A DNA stretch of 17,395 bases from NCBI GenBank assembly GCA_021787255.1, contig JAJYMD010000476.1:1-17395 (forward strand). The letters are read 5' to 3'. A model generated the notes under the pieces. The model did no database searches. It saw only the letters and a program-made list of their open reading frames with translations, and was not told where the DNA came from. The stretch's first letter is position 1. Each line of letters starts with the position of its first letter. This document shows positions 1-7,008 of the stretch, one piece after another. Origin of the DNA: Actinomycetes bacterium (GTDB taxonomy: Bacteria; Actinomycetota; Acidimicrobiia; Acidimicrobiales; RAAP-2). The position numbers were made by a program, and so were the translations under genes.

Positions 1-105
1 GACCCGAAGGCCTACGTCTGGGTGAAGACCGCCGACCAGATCCTTGCCTCCCTCGCCCGCTACTGCGAGCGGGTGTCCGCAGCCACCGGCGCGAACGAAG
101 CCTGA
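1..105 (+). CDS. IS630-family transposase, C-terminal fragment (5' end outside window)
   Basis: Frame 1 from the first base encodes 34 residues and a TGA stop. The stretch VWVKTADQILASLARYCER (residues 7 to 25) matches the conserved C-terminal tail of IS630/Tc1-mariner-type DDE transposases, usually written as W-x-K-T-A-D-x-I-L. This tail follows the last part of the catalytic domain, so none of the DDE residues can be seen here. It is the only credible coding stretch on the plus strand. Whether the rest of the transposase is intact cannot be judged. Assignment rests on recall of the family motif from a short segment. Confidence 0.65.
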   Translation, partial: DPKAYVWVKTADQILASLARYCERVSAATGANEA

Positions 106-143
106 TGCGACTTATGCCCCGACCCTCTGGATCAGGACACTAG
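1..143 (+). mobile_element. 3' end of an IS630-family insertion sequence
   Basis: The window opens inside an insertion sequence. It holds the transposase C-terminus (stop at 103-105) and then about 35 bases ending in TCAGGACACTAG at 132-143. IS630-family elements insert at TA, often within CTAG, and duplicate the TA. The CTAG at 140-143 is therefore the likely junction. The left end and the partner inverted repeat lie outside the window, so the boundary is inferred from one end only. The element sits about 60 bases beyond the 3' end of the aldehyde dehydrogenase gene and points towards it, so it flanks the catabolic cluster without interrupting it. Confidence 0.6.
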
Positions 144-177
144 ATCACCTCACGTCCAGCGTTCGTGACACACGGTC

Positions 178-203
178 CCCAGGAAACCCCGGACGGCCCT
201 GGG
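178..203 (-). terminator. possible hairpin after the aldehyde dehydrogenase gene
   Basis: An inverted repeat CCCAGG (178-183) / CCTGGG (198-203) with a 14-base loop begins a few bases past the aldehyde dehydrogenase stop codon (207-209), at the end of the minus-strand gene series. No run of U follows it, so it is not a classical intrinsic terminator. It could be a weak terminator or an end-protecting hairpin, and in G+C-rich DNA a repeat of this size may be chance. The rest of 144-206 shows nothing else. Confidence 0.25.
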
Positions 204-206
204 AGC

Positions 207-1646
207 TCAGCCCGAAAAGCCGAGCACCGCCTTCACCTCGAGGTACTCCTCGAGCCCGAAGACGCCCTGCTCCCTGCCGTTGCCGGACTGCTTGTAGCCG
301 CCGAAGGGCATGTCCGTCCGGTTCGCCGCCCCATTTAACCGCACGTGGCCGGCACGTAGCCGCCTCGCGACCGAGCGTGCGCGGTCGGACTCGCCCCAGA
401 CCATCGCGGCGAGCCCATAGTCGGTGTCGTTCGCGATCTCGATCGCCTCCTGCTCGGTCTCGTAGGGAATGATCGTCAGCACCGGGCCGAAGATCTCTGT
501 TCGCGCGATCTTCATCGAGTTGTGCACGCCGGAGAACACCGTCGGCCGGACGAACCAGCCGAACTCGAGGCCGTCCGGGCGTTCGGGCCCGCCGGTGCGG
601 AGCTCGGCGCCCTCGGCGACCCCCTCCGCGATGAGCTGTTGGACCCTCGAGAACTGCGCCTGGCTGGCGAGCGGCCCAATTTCGGTCGCGGGATCGAGCG
701 GATCCCCCACGACGAATTTCCCGGCAGCGGCCGCAGCGATCTCCGCAGCGCGCTCGTGCAGGGGTGCGGGGACGAGCATCCGCGTCATCGCGCTGCACGT
801 CTGGCCGCCGTTCACGTAGCAGGCGGCGACCCCCACTCGCACCGCCTGCTCAAGGTCCGCGTCGTCGAGGATCACGTTGGGTGACTTGCCACCAAGCTCC
901 TGGCAGACCCGCTTCACCGTCGCGGCTGCCTTCTGCGCGACGTCGATTCCCGCGCGCGTCGAGCCAGTGAACGAGACGAGGTCGACCCCCGCATGGGCGG
1001 CGAGCGCGGATCCGCTCTCGAGGCCGCGGCCGTGGACGACGTTGAACACTCCGGGCGGCATGCCGGCTCGCTCCATGATCTCGGTGAGGAGGTTCGCGCT
1101 AAACGGCGACATCTCACTTGGCTTGAGCACCATCGTGCATCCCGCCGCAAGGGCCGGCGCGACCTTGCAGAGCACCTGATGGAGTGGCCAGTTCCACGGC
1201 GTAATGAGCCCACAAACTCCGATCGGCTCCCGGAGGATGCGCGTCGTGCCGTCGTCGACCTCGAACGGGTAGTCGCGCAGCGCCCGCGCGACATCACGGA
1301 GCTGATCCGCACCCTTTGGCACCTGGTTGGTGCGGGACAGCGTGATCGGCGAGCCCATCTCCGCGGTCACCGCCTGGGCGAGTTCCTCGGCGGACCGATT
1401 GTACTCGTCGAGGATGCTCGCGAGCAGTCTAAGCCGCTCCTCGCGCGAGGTTTCCGACCACGCCGCGAACGCCTTCGTCGCAGCGCCAACCGCGAGGTCG
1501 ACATCTCGCGCTCCCCCGGCTGGGACGTAGCCGATCACCTCCTCGGTTGCCGGGTTCCGTACTTCGATCTCTCCGTCGGCGTCGCTGCGCCGCCAATGAC
1601 CGCCGACGTAGATCTCCCGACAATGCTCCCCTGCAATCGCGGACAT
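207..1646 (-). CDS. NAD(P)-dependent aldehyde dehydrogenase
   Basis: A 479-residue, full-length member of the aldehyde dehydrogenase superfamily, which oxidises an aldehyde to a carboxylate in the cytoplasm with NAD(P)+. All hallmarks are visible: the oxyanion Asn in PWNWPL (N152), the cofactor Lys in KPSE (K175), FTGSTRAG (226-233) in the Rossmann fold, the general base Glu in ELGGKSP (E250), the nucleophile Cys in GGQTCSA (C284) and EIFGPV (384-389). The ATG is preceded by GGAGG at a 9-base spacing. It begins 22 bases after the MalG-type permease stop, so it is probably the last gene of the uptake operon. Substrate is not deducible; context suggests a sugar-derived aldehyde or semialdehyde. 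The IS630 end lies just downstream. Confidence 0.93.
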   Translation of the reverse strand: MSAIAGEHCREIYVGGHWRRSDADGEIEVRNPATEEVIGYVPAGGARDVDLAVGAATKAFAAWSETSREERLRLLASILDEYNRSAEELAQAVTAEMGSPITLSRTNQVPKGADQLRDVARALRDYPFEVDDGTTRILREPIGVCGLITPWNWPLHQVLCKVAPALAAGCTMVLKPSEMSPFSANLLTEIMERAGMPPGVFNVVHGRGLESGSALAAHAGVDLVSFTGSTRAGIDVAQKAAATVKRVCQELGGKSPNVILDDADLEQAVRVGVAACYVNGGQTCSAMTRMLVPAPLHERAAEIAAAAAGKFVVGDPLDPATEIGPLASQAQFSRVQQLIAEGVAEGAELRTGGPERPDGLEFGWFVRPTVFSGVHNSMKIARTEIFGPVLTIIPYETEQEAIEIANDTDYGLAAMVWGESDRARSVARRLRAGHVRLNGAANRTDMPFGGYKQSGNGREQGVFGLEEYLEVKAVLGFSG

Positions 1647-1668
1647 CTCCCACGACCTCCGATCCGAG

Positions 1669-2583
1669 TCACATCCCCGTCATCGACCCCGAGCCGAGGC
1701 CATGGACGAGGAACCGTTGGACGATCAGGTAGATGACGACGACAGGCACCGAGCTCACCACCGCCGCGGACATGAGCTCGCCGTAGAGGGGGATGCCCGA
1801 GGACGCAGTCGTGTTCGCGAAGCGCTGCAGCGTAACCGCCAGCGTCTGGGTGCTGTCGTTTGTGAAGACGCTCGCGAAGAGGACGTCGTTCCAGCCCACG
1901 AGGAACGCGAAGACGAACGCCGCGACGATCGCGGGCAGCGCAATCGGCACCATGACCCGCCGGAGTGCGCCGAGACGGGTGCAGCCGTCGATCAGCGCGG
2001 CTTCGTCGAGCTCGCGCGGGACGGTGCGCAGGTACGAAACGAGCAGCCACGTCGACAGCGGGACGCCGAAGGTCATGTACGTCACAATGATCGGCCAAAA
2101 CGATCCGATGAGGTTCACCGAAAGCGTCGTCTGGATCCAGGAGAGGACGGCAAACAGCGGCAGGAGGAGCGTCGTTCCTGGGACCGTCTGCACGGCAACG
2201 AGCGTGTACAGGTACGAGCCGCGGCCGACGAAGTCGAAGCGCGTCAACGGGTACGCAGCGAGCAGGCCGACGACTACGGAGGCGATTGCCGCGCTGCCCG
2301 CCACAATGAGCGTGTGCAGCAGACCAGCGGCGACCGGTGCGGCGCTCCACATGTCAACGTAATTGCGGACGCTGAGCGTCGCGAAAGAGATCGCCCCAAT
2401 GGCGACGTCGCTGTTGGGCGTGAGCGACAGCAGCAGCATGTAGACGACCGGTGCGAGCACGACTACCGCAAGCACCGCCACGACGAGGCGGCACAGCCAC
2501 GGTGACATCAGTTGCTCCGCATCGGCCGCTACTCCCCGCGACACCCTCCGGGCGGGCGCCACGCGCCCTGTGGTCACTGCCAT
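1669..2583 (-). CDS. carbohydrate ABC transporter permease, MalG type
   Basis: A 304-residue inner-membrane permease of the binding-protein-dependent transport family (MalG/UgpE-like). It pairs with the upstream MalF-type protein to form the translocation pore. It has about six hydrophobic segments, the first at about residues 30-53. The cytoplasmic EAA loop that contacts the ATPase is clear near residues 192-218: DEAALIDGC, then VMVPIALPAI. The ATG at 2583 is chosen because AGGGGG lies 5-6 bases upstream; a GTG six bases earlier (2589) is possible but overlaps that ribosome binding site. It starts 27 bases after the MalF stop and ends 22 bases before the aldehyde dehydrogenase. No ATPase gene accompanies it here. 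Confidence 0.92.
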   Translation of the reverse strand: MAVTTGRVAPARRVSRGVAADAEQLMSPWLCRLVVAVLAVVVLAPVVYMLLLSLTPNSDVAIGAISFATLSVRNYVDMWSAAPVAAGLLHTLIVAGSAAIASVVVGLLAAYPLTRFDFVGRGSYLYTLVAVQTVPGTTLLLPLFAVLSWIQTTLSVNLIGSFWPIIVTYMTFGVPLSTWLLVSYLRTVPRELDEAALIDGCTRLGALRRVMVPIALPAIVAAFVFAFLVGWNDVLFASVFTNDSTQTLAVTLQRFANTTASSGIPLYGELMSAAVVSSVPVVVIYLIVQRFLVHGLGSGSMTGM

Positions 2584-2610
2584 CTTCACCCCCTTATCGG
2601 TCGTGCCATG

Positions 2611-3786
2611 TCAGATCATCCGCGCAGTCATACGCGTGGAACGAATATAGACGTAGCCGGGAATGATCAGAATGACCATCGTGACCACGGCGATCGCAGA
2701 GGCCTCGCCGTAGTTGAAGAAGCTGAACGCATTGTAGTAGGCATCGAGTGGCAACACCTCCACCGACGACGGCGGCGGGGAGGAGAACATCACGTACGCG
2801 AGCGTGAAGTTTCCGAAGTGGAACAGCGTCGACAGCAGGACACCGAGCTTAAGCATGCCAGCGAGCTCGGGCACGACCACGTGGCGCATGCGCTGCCGCC
2901 TCGACGCGCCGTCGAGCGCTGCCGCCTCGAAGCGTTCCTTCGGAATCGCCTGGAGGCCGGCAAGTGTCATGAGGTAGATGAAGGGCCACGTCGCCCAGAT
3001 CTCGGTGATCTGCATCGCCCAGTAGGCGTGAGGGCCGATGAGCCAGTAGGTGTTGCCGTTGCCGATCCCGAGGCCGCGCATCAGTTTGTCGAGCGCTCCC
3101 GACTGGTTCAAAAAGACTATCCGTGCCACTAGGGCGGTGACGAATGTCGGAATTACGTAGGGAACGAGATAGATCGCCCGAACGAGGCCGCTGCCGCGGA
3201 AGCGGCGATGGACCGAGAAGGCTGCGAACATCCCGATCGGGAGGATGACGGCCGTCGTCAACACCGAGAAGAGGGAGCTGATGAGGATCGACCGGCCGAG
3301 CGAGACCCCGAGCGTGCTCGGCGCGGTAAACGCGTTCACGTAATTCTGGATCCCATGATACGGCGCGGTGAGCCATTCCCGTAACGTCGAGACGTTGAGG
3401 TCAAGCAGGCTGAGGATCACCGTGAGACAAACGGGTGCGACGACGATGACGAAAACCGCTACGGCCCCCGGGACGAGCATCCAGAGTGGGCGGTCGATCC
3501 AGCGATGCCCCATCCATCGGAGGCCCCGACGAACAACGCCGGCAGGTGGACGGGCATCCTCCATCATTCCCGAGCCTGCGACGCCGCCGAGTCCGCCGCT
3601 TCCGCGCGCGGCCGCGCGGGACGTCGAGTCGACCGAAGGCGCCTCGACGGAAGCCGCGTCGAGGACGGCACTCGCGGCAAGCCGTTCGCCGCTGGTCACC
3701 GTGCCGCTCGGAACGGCGATGCCGCTAGCTGCTGCGCGCTCGTCGCCGCCGCCCCCCACGAGCGGCTCCCCGGCCGATCGATCCAC
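2611..3786 (-). CDS. carbohydrate ABC transporter permease, MalF type, with long N-terminal extension
   Basis: Inner-membrane sugar permease. The conserved core of about 295 residues has six hydrophobic segments, beginning at LWMLVPGAVAVFVIVVAP, and an EAA loop (FEAAALDGASRRQRMRHVVV, then PEL). The core partners the MalG-type protein encoded downstream. The start is uncertain: the frame is open to a GTG at 3912. The GTG at 3786 is preferred because GGGAGGGAG lies about 8 bases upstream, giving 391 residues. An ATG pair at 3567 would give a more normal 318 residues but has a poor ribosome binding site. With the 3786 start, about 100 residues of Ala/Gly/Ser-rich, low-complexity sequence precede the first membrane segment. 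This is unusual for the family and may be untranslated. Confidence 0.9.
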   Translation of the reverse strand: MDRSAGEPLVGGGGDERAAASGIAVPSGTVTSGERLAASAVLDAASVEAPSVDSTSRAAARGSGGLGGVAGSGMMEDARPPAGVVRRGLRWMGHRWIDRPLWMLVPGAVAVFVIVVAPVCLTVILSLLDLNVSTLREWLTAPYHGIQNYVNAFTAPSTLGVSLGRSILISSLFSVLTTAVILPIGMFAAFSVHRRFRGSGLVRAIYLVPYVIPTFVTALVARIVFLNQSGALDKLMRGLGIGNGNTYWLIGPHAYWAMQITEIWATWPFIYLMTLAGLQAIPKERFEAAALDGASRRQRMRHVVVPELAGMLKLGVLLSTLFHFGNFTLAYVMFSSPPPSSVEVLPLDAYYNAFSFFNYGEASAIAVVTMVILIIPGYVYIRSTRMTARMI

Positions 3787-4092
3787 GTTCCTGCTCCCTC
3801 CCATAAGGGACGCGCGGCAACGTGCCGTCTCGCGCCCCGAGATTCTTGTCGCAATAGCCAACTCCGCGGGCCAGCAGCGCTCGCACGCGAGGTGACGCTT
3901 TGCCGTCGCCACCAGACCAGCCTGTGCTCGTCTGCGGCGCTCGAGCGCCCGACCGGAGACCTCGCCGGAAACATCAACCCCTGTGCGAGGTTAGAGCGGC
4001 AGCCGCACGTATGGTAAGCGATTGCCCGCATCAGCGCGGCGAGCGCCCACAAGAGGGCGAACCGACGGGCGATCGCGACGAGCACCGGTCCG
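3787..4092. other. 306-base gap before the MalF permease, with a 14-base palindrome
   Basis: No convincing gene lies between the dehydratase stop (4093) and the chosen permease start (3786). The permease frame stays open to 3912, but the added residues resemble nothing known. The one structured element is the perfect palindrome GGCGCTCGAGCGCC at 3936-3949. It has an even centre on CG, as LacI-family operators do, and can also fold as a 5-base-pair hairpin with a TCGA loop. No U-rich terminator or recognisable promoter was seen. The other gaps in this gene series are 85 bases or shorter, so the size suggests a regulatory or second promoter region. Confidence 0.4.
3936..3949. promoter_or_regulatory. 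perfect 14-base palindrome, possible LacI-type operator
   Basis: GGCGCTCGAGCGCC reads the same on both strands and is centred on CG, the usual centre of LacI/GalR-family operators. A LacI-family regulator is encoded at 9887-10939. The site lies about 150 bases upstream of the preferred permease start. No second copy was noticed elsewhere in the window, which weakens the operator reading. It may instead act as an RNA hairpin or be chance in G+C-rich DNA. Confidence 0.25.
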
Positions 4093-5307
4093 TCACGAGA
4101 GGTCGACCTCGATGGCTCGCTCGATCCGGTCCTCGTCAAGCTCCATCCCGAGCCCAGCAGCATCGATCGGCAGCAGCCTTCCGGATACCGGTTCGACGCG
4201 GTGCTTCGAGAAGAACTGCACCGTTGGGCTGAACTTGAAGAGATGCTCCTGCACCGGCGCGCCTCCCGGCGGCTGCGCGAGCGAGAAGTGAAGCGTCGCG
4301 AGGGGCGTCGTCCCGTGCGGCACGACCGGCACGCCCCGGACACTCGCGAGTGCGGCCATCTTCACCACCTCCGAGATTCCGCCTGACCAGTAGATATCGG
4401 GCTGGAAGACGTCGATCGCTTGCACGTCGAGAAGCTGGACGAGCCCCCAGCGCGTGTAGGTGTGCTCGCCGCCAGCGACCGGCAGGCCCGTGCGCCGTCG
4501 GATCTCCGCGTACAGCCGTCCCTGCTCCGGCAGGACCGGCTGCTCGATCCAGCGAGGGCGATACTCCGCGATCCGACGGACGAACTCCAGTGCGTATGGC
4601 GGGTCGAGCGCGCCCCACGCGTCGATCATCAGATCATCGTCCCCTAGCTCTTCGCGAAGCGCCCGCACGAGCGCGACATTGCCCGCCATGCCCGGCGCAC
4701 CTGCTGATGGGCCGTAGGCGAGGAACCACTTCTGCGCCGTGAAACCGGCCTCCTTCGCCCATCGAGCCCGCTCCCGCACCCGGCCTAGGTCGGTCACGTC
4801 GAAGCCGTACATGCTCGCGTAGGCGGGCACCGCGTCTCTCGTCGGACCGCCGAGCAGCCGGTAACAGGGCAGTCCGAGGAACTTCCCCTTGAGGTCCCAT
4901 AGCGCGCAGTCCACCGCCGAGAGGGCGAGCATTCCGTCGCCCTGTCGGCCGTGGACAAAGGAGCGGTACGCGAGGTCCCAGGTCCGCTCTGTCGCGAACG
5001 GGTCGCTCCCTACGAGCAGCGGCGACAGCTGACGGACCGCGAGCCACGCGGCAGGAAGGCTGATCGGTCCGGCGACACCGCCGACACCGGCGTCTGTCGT
5101 TATCTCGAGGAAGAGCGACTCGAGGCGCAGATGGCGCCCGTCGACCTGCACACCGCGCTCGACATAGCCGGTGCCCACCCCGCCGACGGGCACGGCTCCT
5201 TCGGACCGGTAGCCGTCGCTCGGCTGCGGGGCGCGTCCCTCCCAGTGGACACCTTCCACCTCGAGCGTGCCCGTAAGGCGCCGTACGCGGAGCCTGTCGA
5301 TCTTCAT
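4093..5307 (-). CDS. enolase-superfamily sugar-acid dehydratase, L-rhamnonate dehydratase-like
   Basis: A 404-residue member of the mandelate racemase subgroup of the enolase superfamily. These enzymes abstract the proton alpha to a carboxylate with Mg2+, typically dehydrating aldonic acids to 2-keto-3-deoxy acids. An N-terminal capping domain precedes the (beta/alpha)7-beta barrel. Metal ligands are visible in MIDAWG (D229), WIEQPV (E255) and AGGEHTYTRWG (E281). The catalytic dyad is D304 (VFQPDIYWSGG) with H331 (VVPHGTT), plus H282 next to the third ligand. Length and spacing resemble RhmD (about 400 residues), as does the K-W-F segment at residue 193. The true substrate may be another acid sugar. 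ATG 5307 has AGGA close upstream; the open frame to 5370 adds nothing conserved. It lies 85 bases after the solute-binding protein gene. Confidence 0.88.
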   Translation of the reverse strand: MKIDRLRVRRLTGTLEVEGVHWEGRAPQPSDGYRSEGAVPVGGVGTGYVERGVQVDGRHLRLESLFLEITTDAGVGGVAGPISLPAAWLAVRQLSPLLVGSDPFATERTWDLAYRSFVHGRQGDGMLALSAVDCALWDLKGKFLGLPCYRLLGGPTRDAVPAYASMYGFDVTDLGRVRERARWAKEAGFTAQKWFLAYGPSAGAPGMAGNVALVRALREELGDDDLMIDAWGALDPPYALEFVRRIAEYRPRWIEQPVLPEQGRLYAEIRRRTGLPVAGGEHTYTRWGLVQLLDVQAIDVFQPDIYWSGGISEVVKMAALASVRGVPVVPHGTTPLATLHFSLAQPPGGAPVQEHLFKFSPTVQFFSKHRVEPVSGRLLPIDAAGLGMELDEDRIERAIEVDLS

Positions 5308-5343
5308 GGTCCTACTGTCACCCTCCGTCCGGTCGGCCCCGGT

Positions 5344-5380
5344 CCAGGGGCGCGTGACCCACGCGGCCACGCGCCTCTGG
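5344..5380 (-). promoter_or_regulatory. strong intergenic hairpin between solute-binding protein and dehydratase genes
   Basis: The 85-base gap contains an inverted repeat with 13-base arms (5344-5356 and 5368-5380) and an 11-base loop. In the minus-strand transcript the arms are CCAGAGGCGCGTG and CACGCGCCCCTGG, giving 12 pairs with one A/C mismatch. No U run follows. Stable hairpins just after solute-binding protein genes are known to protect the upstream message from 3' decay or to act as partial terminators. That would give excess binding protein over downstream products, which is the likely role here. Confidence 0.55.
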
Positions 5381-5392
5381 GCAGGACCTCGA

Positions 5393-6778
5393 TCAGGCGC
5401 CGAGTTGCGATTGCACCGTTGCGTTCAACGTCGCCAGCTGCGAGTCCATGTAGCTCTGGCTCCATGCGCCCGTGGTCGCGAGGTGCGACGCCAGCGAGTT
5501 CACCACGGTCCCGAGGCCGGTCTCAATCGCCGACCACGCGGGCGTGAAGCCATACGGTTGCGACTCCGAGATGATCTTGAGGAACAGCTTCGTCGACGGG
5601 AACTTCTTCGCGATCAGCGAGAGCCCCGACTTTGTCACGGGGAACCACCCCGCGAGCTGGTACATCTTGATATCCACCTCGGGGCTTATGCTCGCCTTCA
5701 CGAGCTGGAGCGCGAGCGGCATCGTGCTTGCCGCGTACTTGGGCACGCCCCAGTAGAGCGTCCCGACGATGCTCTCGGCCGCGGTGCCGCCGTGCGGCCG
5801 CTTGCTCATTCCGTAGGGTACGTTGGGCAGAGGGGCGAACGCGATGTCCTTCGCGATCGGCGTCCCCGCGGCCTCACGGAGCGTGCTCTCGTTGGCGATC
5901 GGGAGCATCGCGACCTGACCTTTGAGGAACGCGGAGACCATCTCGCCGTCGTCCCACGTCAGCGAGCCCGGCGGCACGATGTGGTACTTGTAGTACTGGG
6001 CGAAGTAGAAGTCCATCGCCTCCTCCATCGGCTTGCTCGTAAAGGTGGCCTTCTTGCCGTTGGGCGAGAGGAAGCCGCCACCGAGCTGCGCTGAGTAGGA
6101 CCACAAGAACTTCCAGGGGTCGAATGAGTCTGCCGGGTCGAAGCCTGCGCCATAGACGTGCGGGTCTGCCTTCTGGATCTTCTGTGCATCCTCGACCCAC
6201 TGCGTCCACGTCGTCGGAGGCGACGTGATCCCTGCCTTCGCAAACAGCGTCTTGTTGTACGCGATCACGTAGGGGACGTCAAGCATCGGTATCCCGATGT
6301 CGTGGTTCGCGTCTGGCCCCGCCTGCGCGAGCATCGCCTGGATGAACGAGCTCCGCCCGCCGACAGCGTTCCAGTCGCTCGGGGTGTACTGAACGAAGTC
6401 ACCCGTCGCGTAGAACGTCCCAGCGAACCCCGAGCCGTAGTTGATGAGGTCCGGGCCGGAACCCGAGACGATCGCGGTTTGGATGATGCTGCTCTCCTGG
6501 GAGCTGCTCGAAAACAGGTCCCACTTCACGGTCGCGCCCGTCTGGACGTGGAACTGCTTGGCGATCGCTGCGTAGTACGCGTTGTACTGCGCCGCGGCGC
6601 CAGCGGCCGCGGCGGGCGCGAGCACGGTGAGCACCTTCCCGGCGTATGGCAGCCTGGGCGCCCTCTGTGCCGAGGCAGTCGCAGTACCGCCCACCGCGGT
6701 CGCGAGCAGCGTCCCGACGGTCAGGCCGACGGTGCACACGGCGCGGCCGGCTCTTCCTAACGGATGGATGTTCCTCAT
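5393..6778 (-). CDS. extracellular solute-binding protein, family 1 (carbohydrate ABC transporter)
   Basis: A 461-residue secreted sugar-binding protein that delivers substrate to the MalF/MalG-type permeases encoded downstream. A Sec signal peptide covers about residues 1-37: basic start MRNIHPLGRAGR, hydrophobic core, then TATASA before Gln38. There is no lipobox Cys, so it may be released or held by the transporter alone. Family 1 features include DLINYGSGFAGT, a domain with the PYVIAYNKTLFAKAGI segment, WTQWVEDAQKIQ and a C-terminal SPEVDIKMYQLAGWFPV region. ATG 6778 is chosen because AAGGGGGG lies 7 bases upstream and the signal peptide starts there; the frame is open to 6826. The 230-base gap upstream suggests its own promoter. 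A hairpin follows the gene. Confidence 0.92.
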   Translation of the reverse strand: MRNIHPLGRAGRAVCTVGLTVGTLLATAVGGTATASAQRAPRLPYAGKVLTVLAPAAAAGAAAQYNAYYAAIAKQFHVQTGATVKWDLFSSSSQESSIIQTAIVSGSGPDLINYGSGFAGTFYATGDFVQYTPSDWNAVGGRSSFIQAMLAQAGPDANHDIGIPMLDVPYVIAYNKTLFAKAGITSPPTTWTQWVEDAQKIQKADPHVYGAGFDPADSFDPWKFLWSYSAQLGGGFLSPNGKKATFTSKPMEEAMDFYFAQYYKYHIVPPGSLTWDDGEMVSAFLKGQVAMLPIANESTLREAAGTPIAKDIAFAPLPNVPYGMSKRPHGGTAAESIVGTLYWGVPKYAASTMPLALQLVKASISPEVDIKMYQLAGWFPVTKSGLSLIAKKFPSTKLFLKIISESQPYGFTPAWSAIETGLGTVVNSLASHLATTGAWSQSYMDSQLATLNATVQSQLGA

Positions 6779-6846
6779 GATAGTCCCCCCTTGCGTTCGT
6801 TGCGTGTGTTGGTGGCATGACGGCAACGCTTGCGAGCTGTTGCCAT
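6775..6846 (-). CDS. possible 23-residue leader ORF upstream of the solute-binding protein gene
   Basis: An ATG at 6844-6846 has GGAGG (6855-6859) at an ideal 8-base spacing and opens a 23-codon frame. Its TGA overlaps the ATG of the solute-binding protein gene as ATGA. The peptide is basic (five Arg, two Lys: MATARKRCRH then ATNTRNERKGGLS) and resembles no family known to me. The overlap suggests translational coupling. A hairpin (6822-6844) covers the first codons. An in-frame upstream GTG (6936) follows AGGAGG at only 3 bases, so a 53-residue form is less likely. It could be a leader peptide or a chance frame; nothing shows that the product is stable. Confidence 0.35.
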   Translation of the reverse strand: MATARKRCRHATNTRNERKGGLS

Positions 6847-7008
6847 GCTCGTAACCTCCTCGTGCTGACGACGGTTGCGGCGCTCACGCCTAACGTCCGA
6901 CGTGCGCCACTCCAGCTTCTGGCAATTGCGTTTCACAATCCTCCTGTTCTCTCACCTACCCTCGGAGATGTCTGGCAAAGCTCTGCGAGCGAGTGGCGAG
7001 AACGCCGC
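6779..7008 (-). promoter_or_regulatory. 230-base upstream region of the transport operon
   Basis: This is the gap between the crotonase stop (7009) and the solute-binding protein start, and the only sizeable break between the acyl-CoA module and the uptake genes. It contains the possible leader ORF, the hairpin at 6822-6844, an 8-base palindrome GCAATTGC (6922-6929) and direct repeats of TTGCG near 6791-6804. A promoter for the uptake genes would be expected here. I could not pick a convincing -35/-10 pair by eye, nor a terminator for the crotonase transcript. Confidence 0.45.
6822..6844 (-). promoter_or_regulatory. hairpin or operator overlapping the leader ORF start codon
   Basis: On the minus strand GGCAAC (bulged A) GCT, loop CGCA, AGC GTTGCC forms a 9-base-pair stem with a single bulge over 23 bases. 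The first G of the stem is the G of the leader ATG (6844-6846), so folding would partly mask that start codon while the ribosome binding site stays single-stranded. As DNA, the 6-base outer arms could instead bind a dimeric repressor. Both readings are inference from symmetry. Confidence 0.35.

Noticed and set aside
44..472. Plus-strand open frame continuing past the transposase tail
   Set aside because: It is in a different frame from the recognisable transposase tail, crosses the element boundary, and encodes only Arg/Ser/Pro-rich sequence.
993..1736. Long plus-strand open frame opposite the aldehyde dehydrogenase
   Set aside because: Arg/Pro/Gly-rich product with no family resemblance, lying antisense to a gene with full catalytic motifs. 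It is a codon-bias shadow in G+C-rich DNA.
1702..2505. 267-codon plus-strand open frame opposite the MalG-type permease
   Set aside because: The product is a run of Arg, Asp, Glu and His without domains, the mirror of a hydrophobic membrane protein. The opposite strand has a clear EAA motif.
6847..6936. Upstream extension of the leader ORF to a GTG at 6936
   Set aside because: AGGAGG is only 3 bases from that GTG, too close for normal initiation, while the ATG at 6846 has an ideal site.
6922..6940. LacI-type operator around GCAATTGC upstream of the solute-binding protein gene
   Set aside because: The palindrome is only 8 bases with an AT centre, and the flanks do not fit the usual TG-AA-CG-TT-CA pattern in any register I tried.
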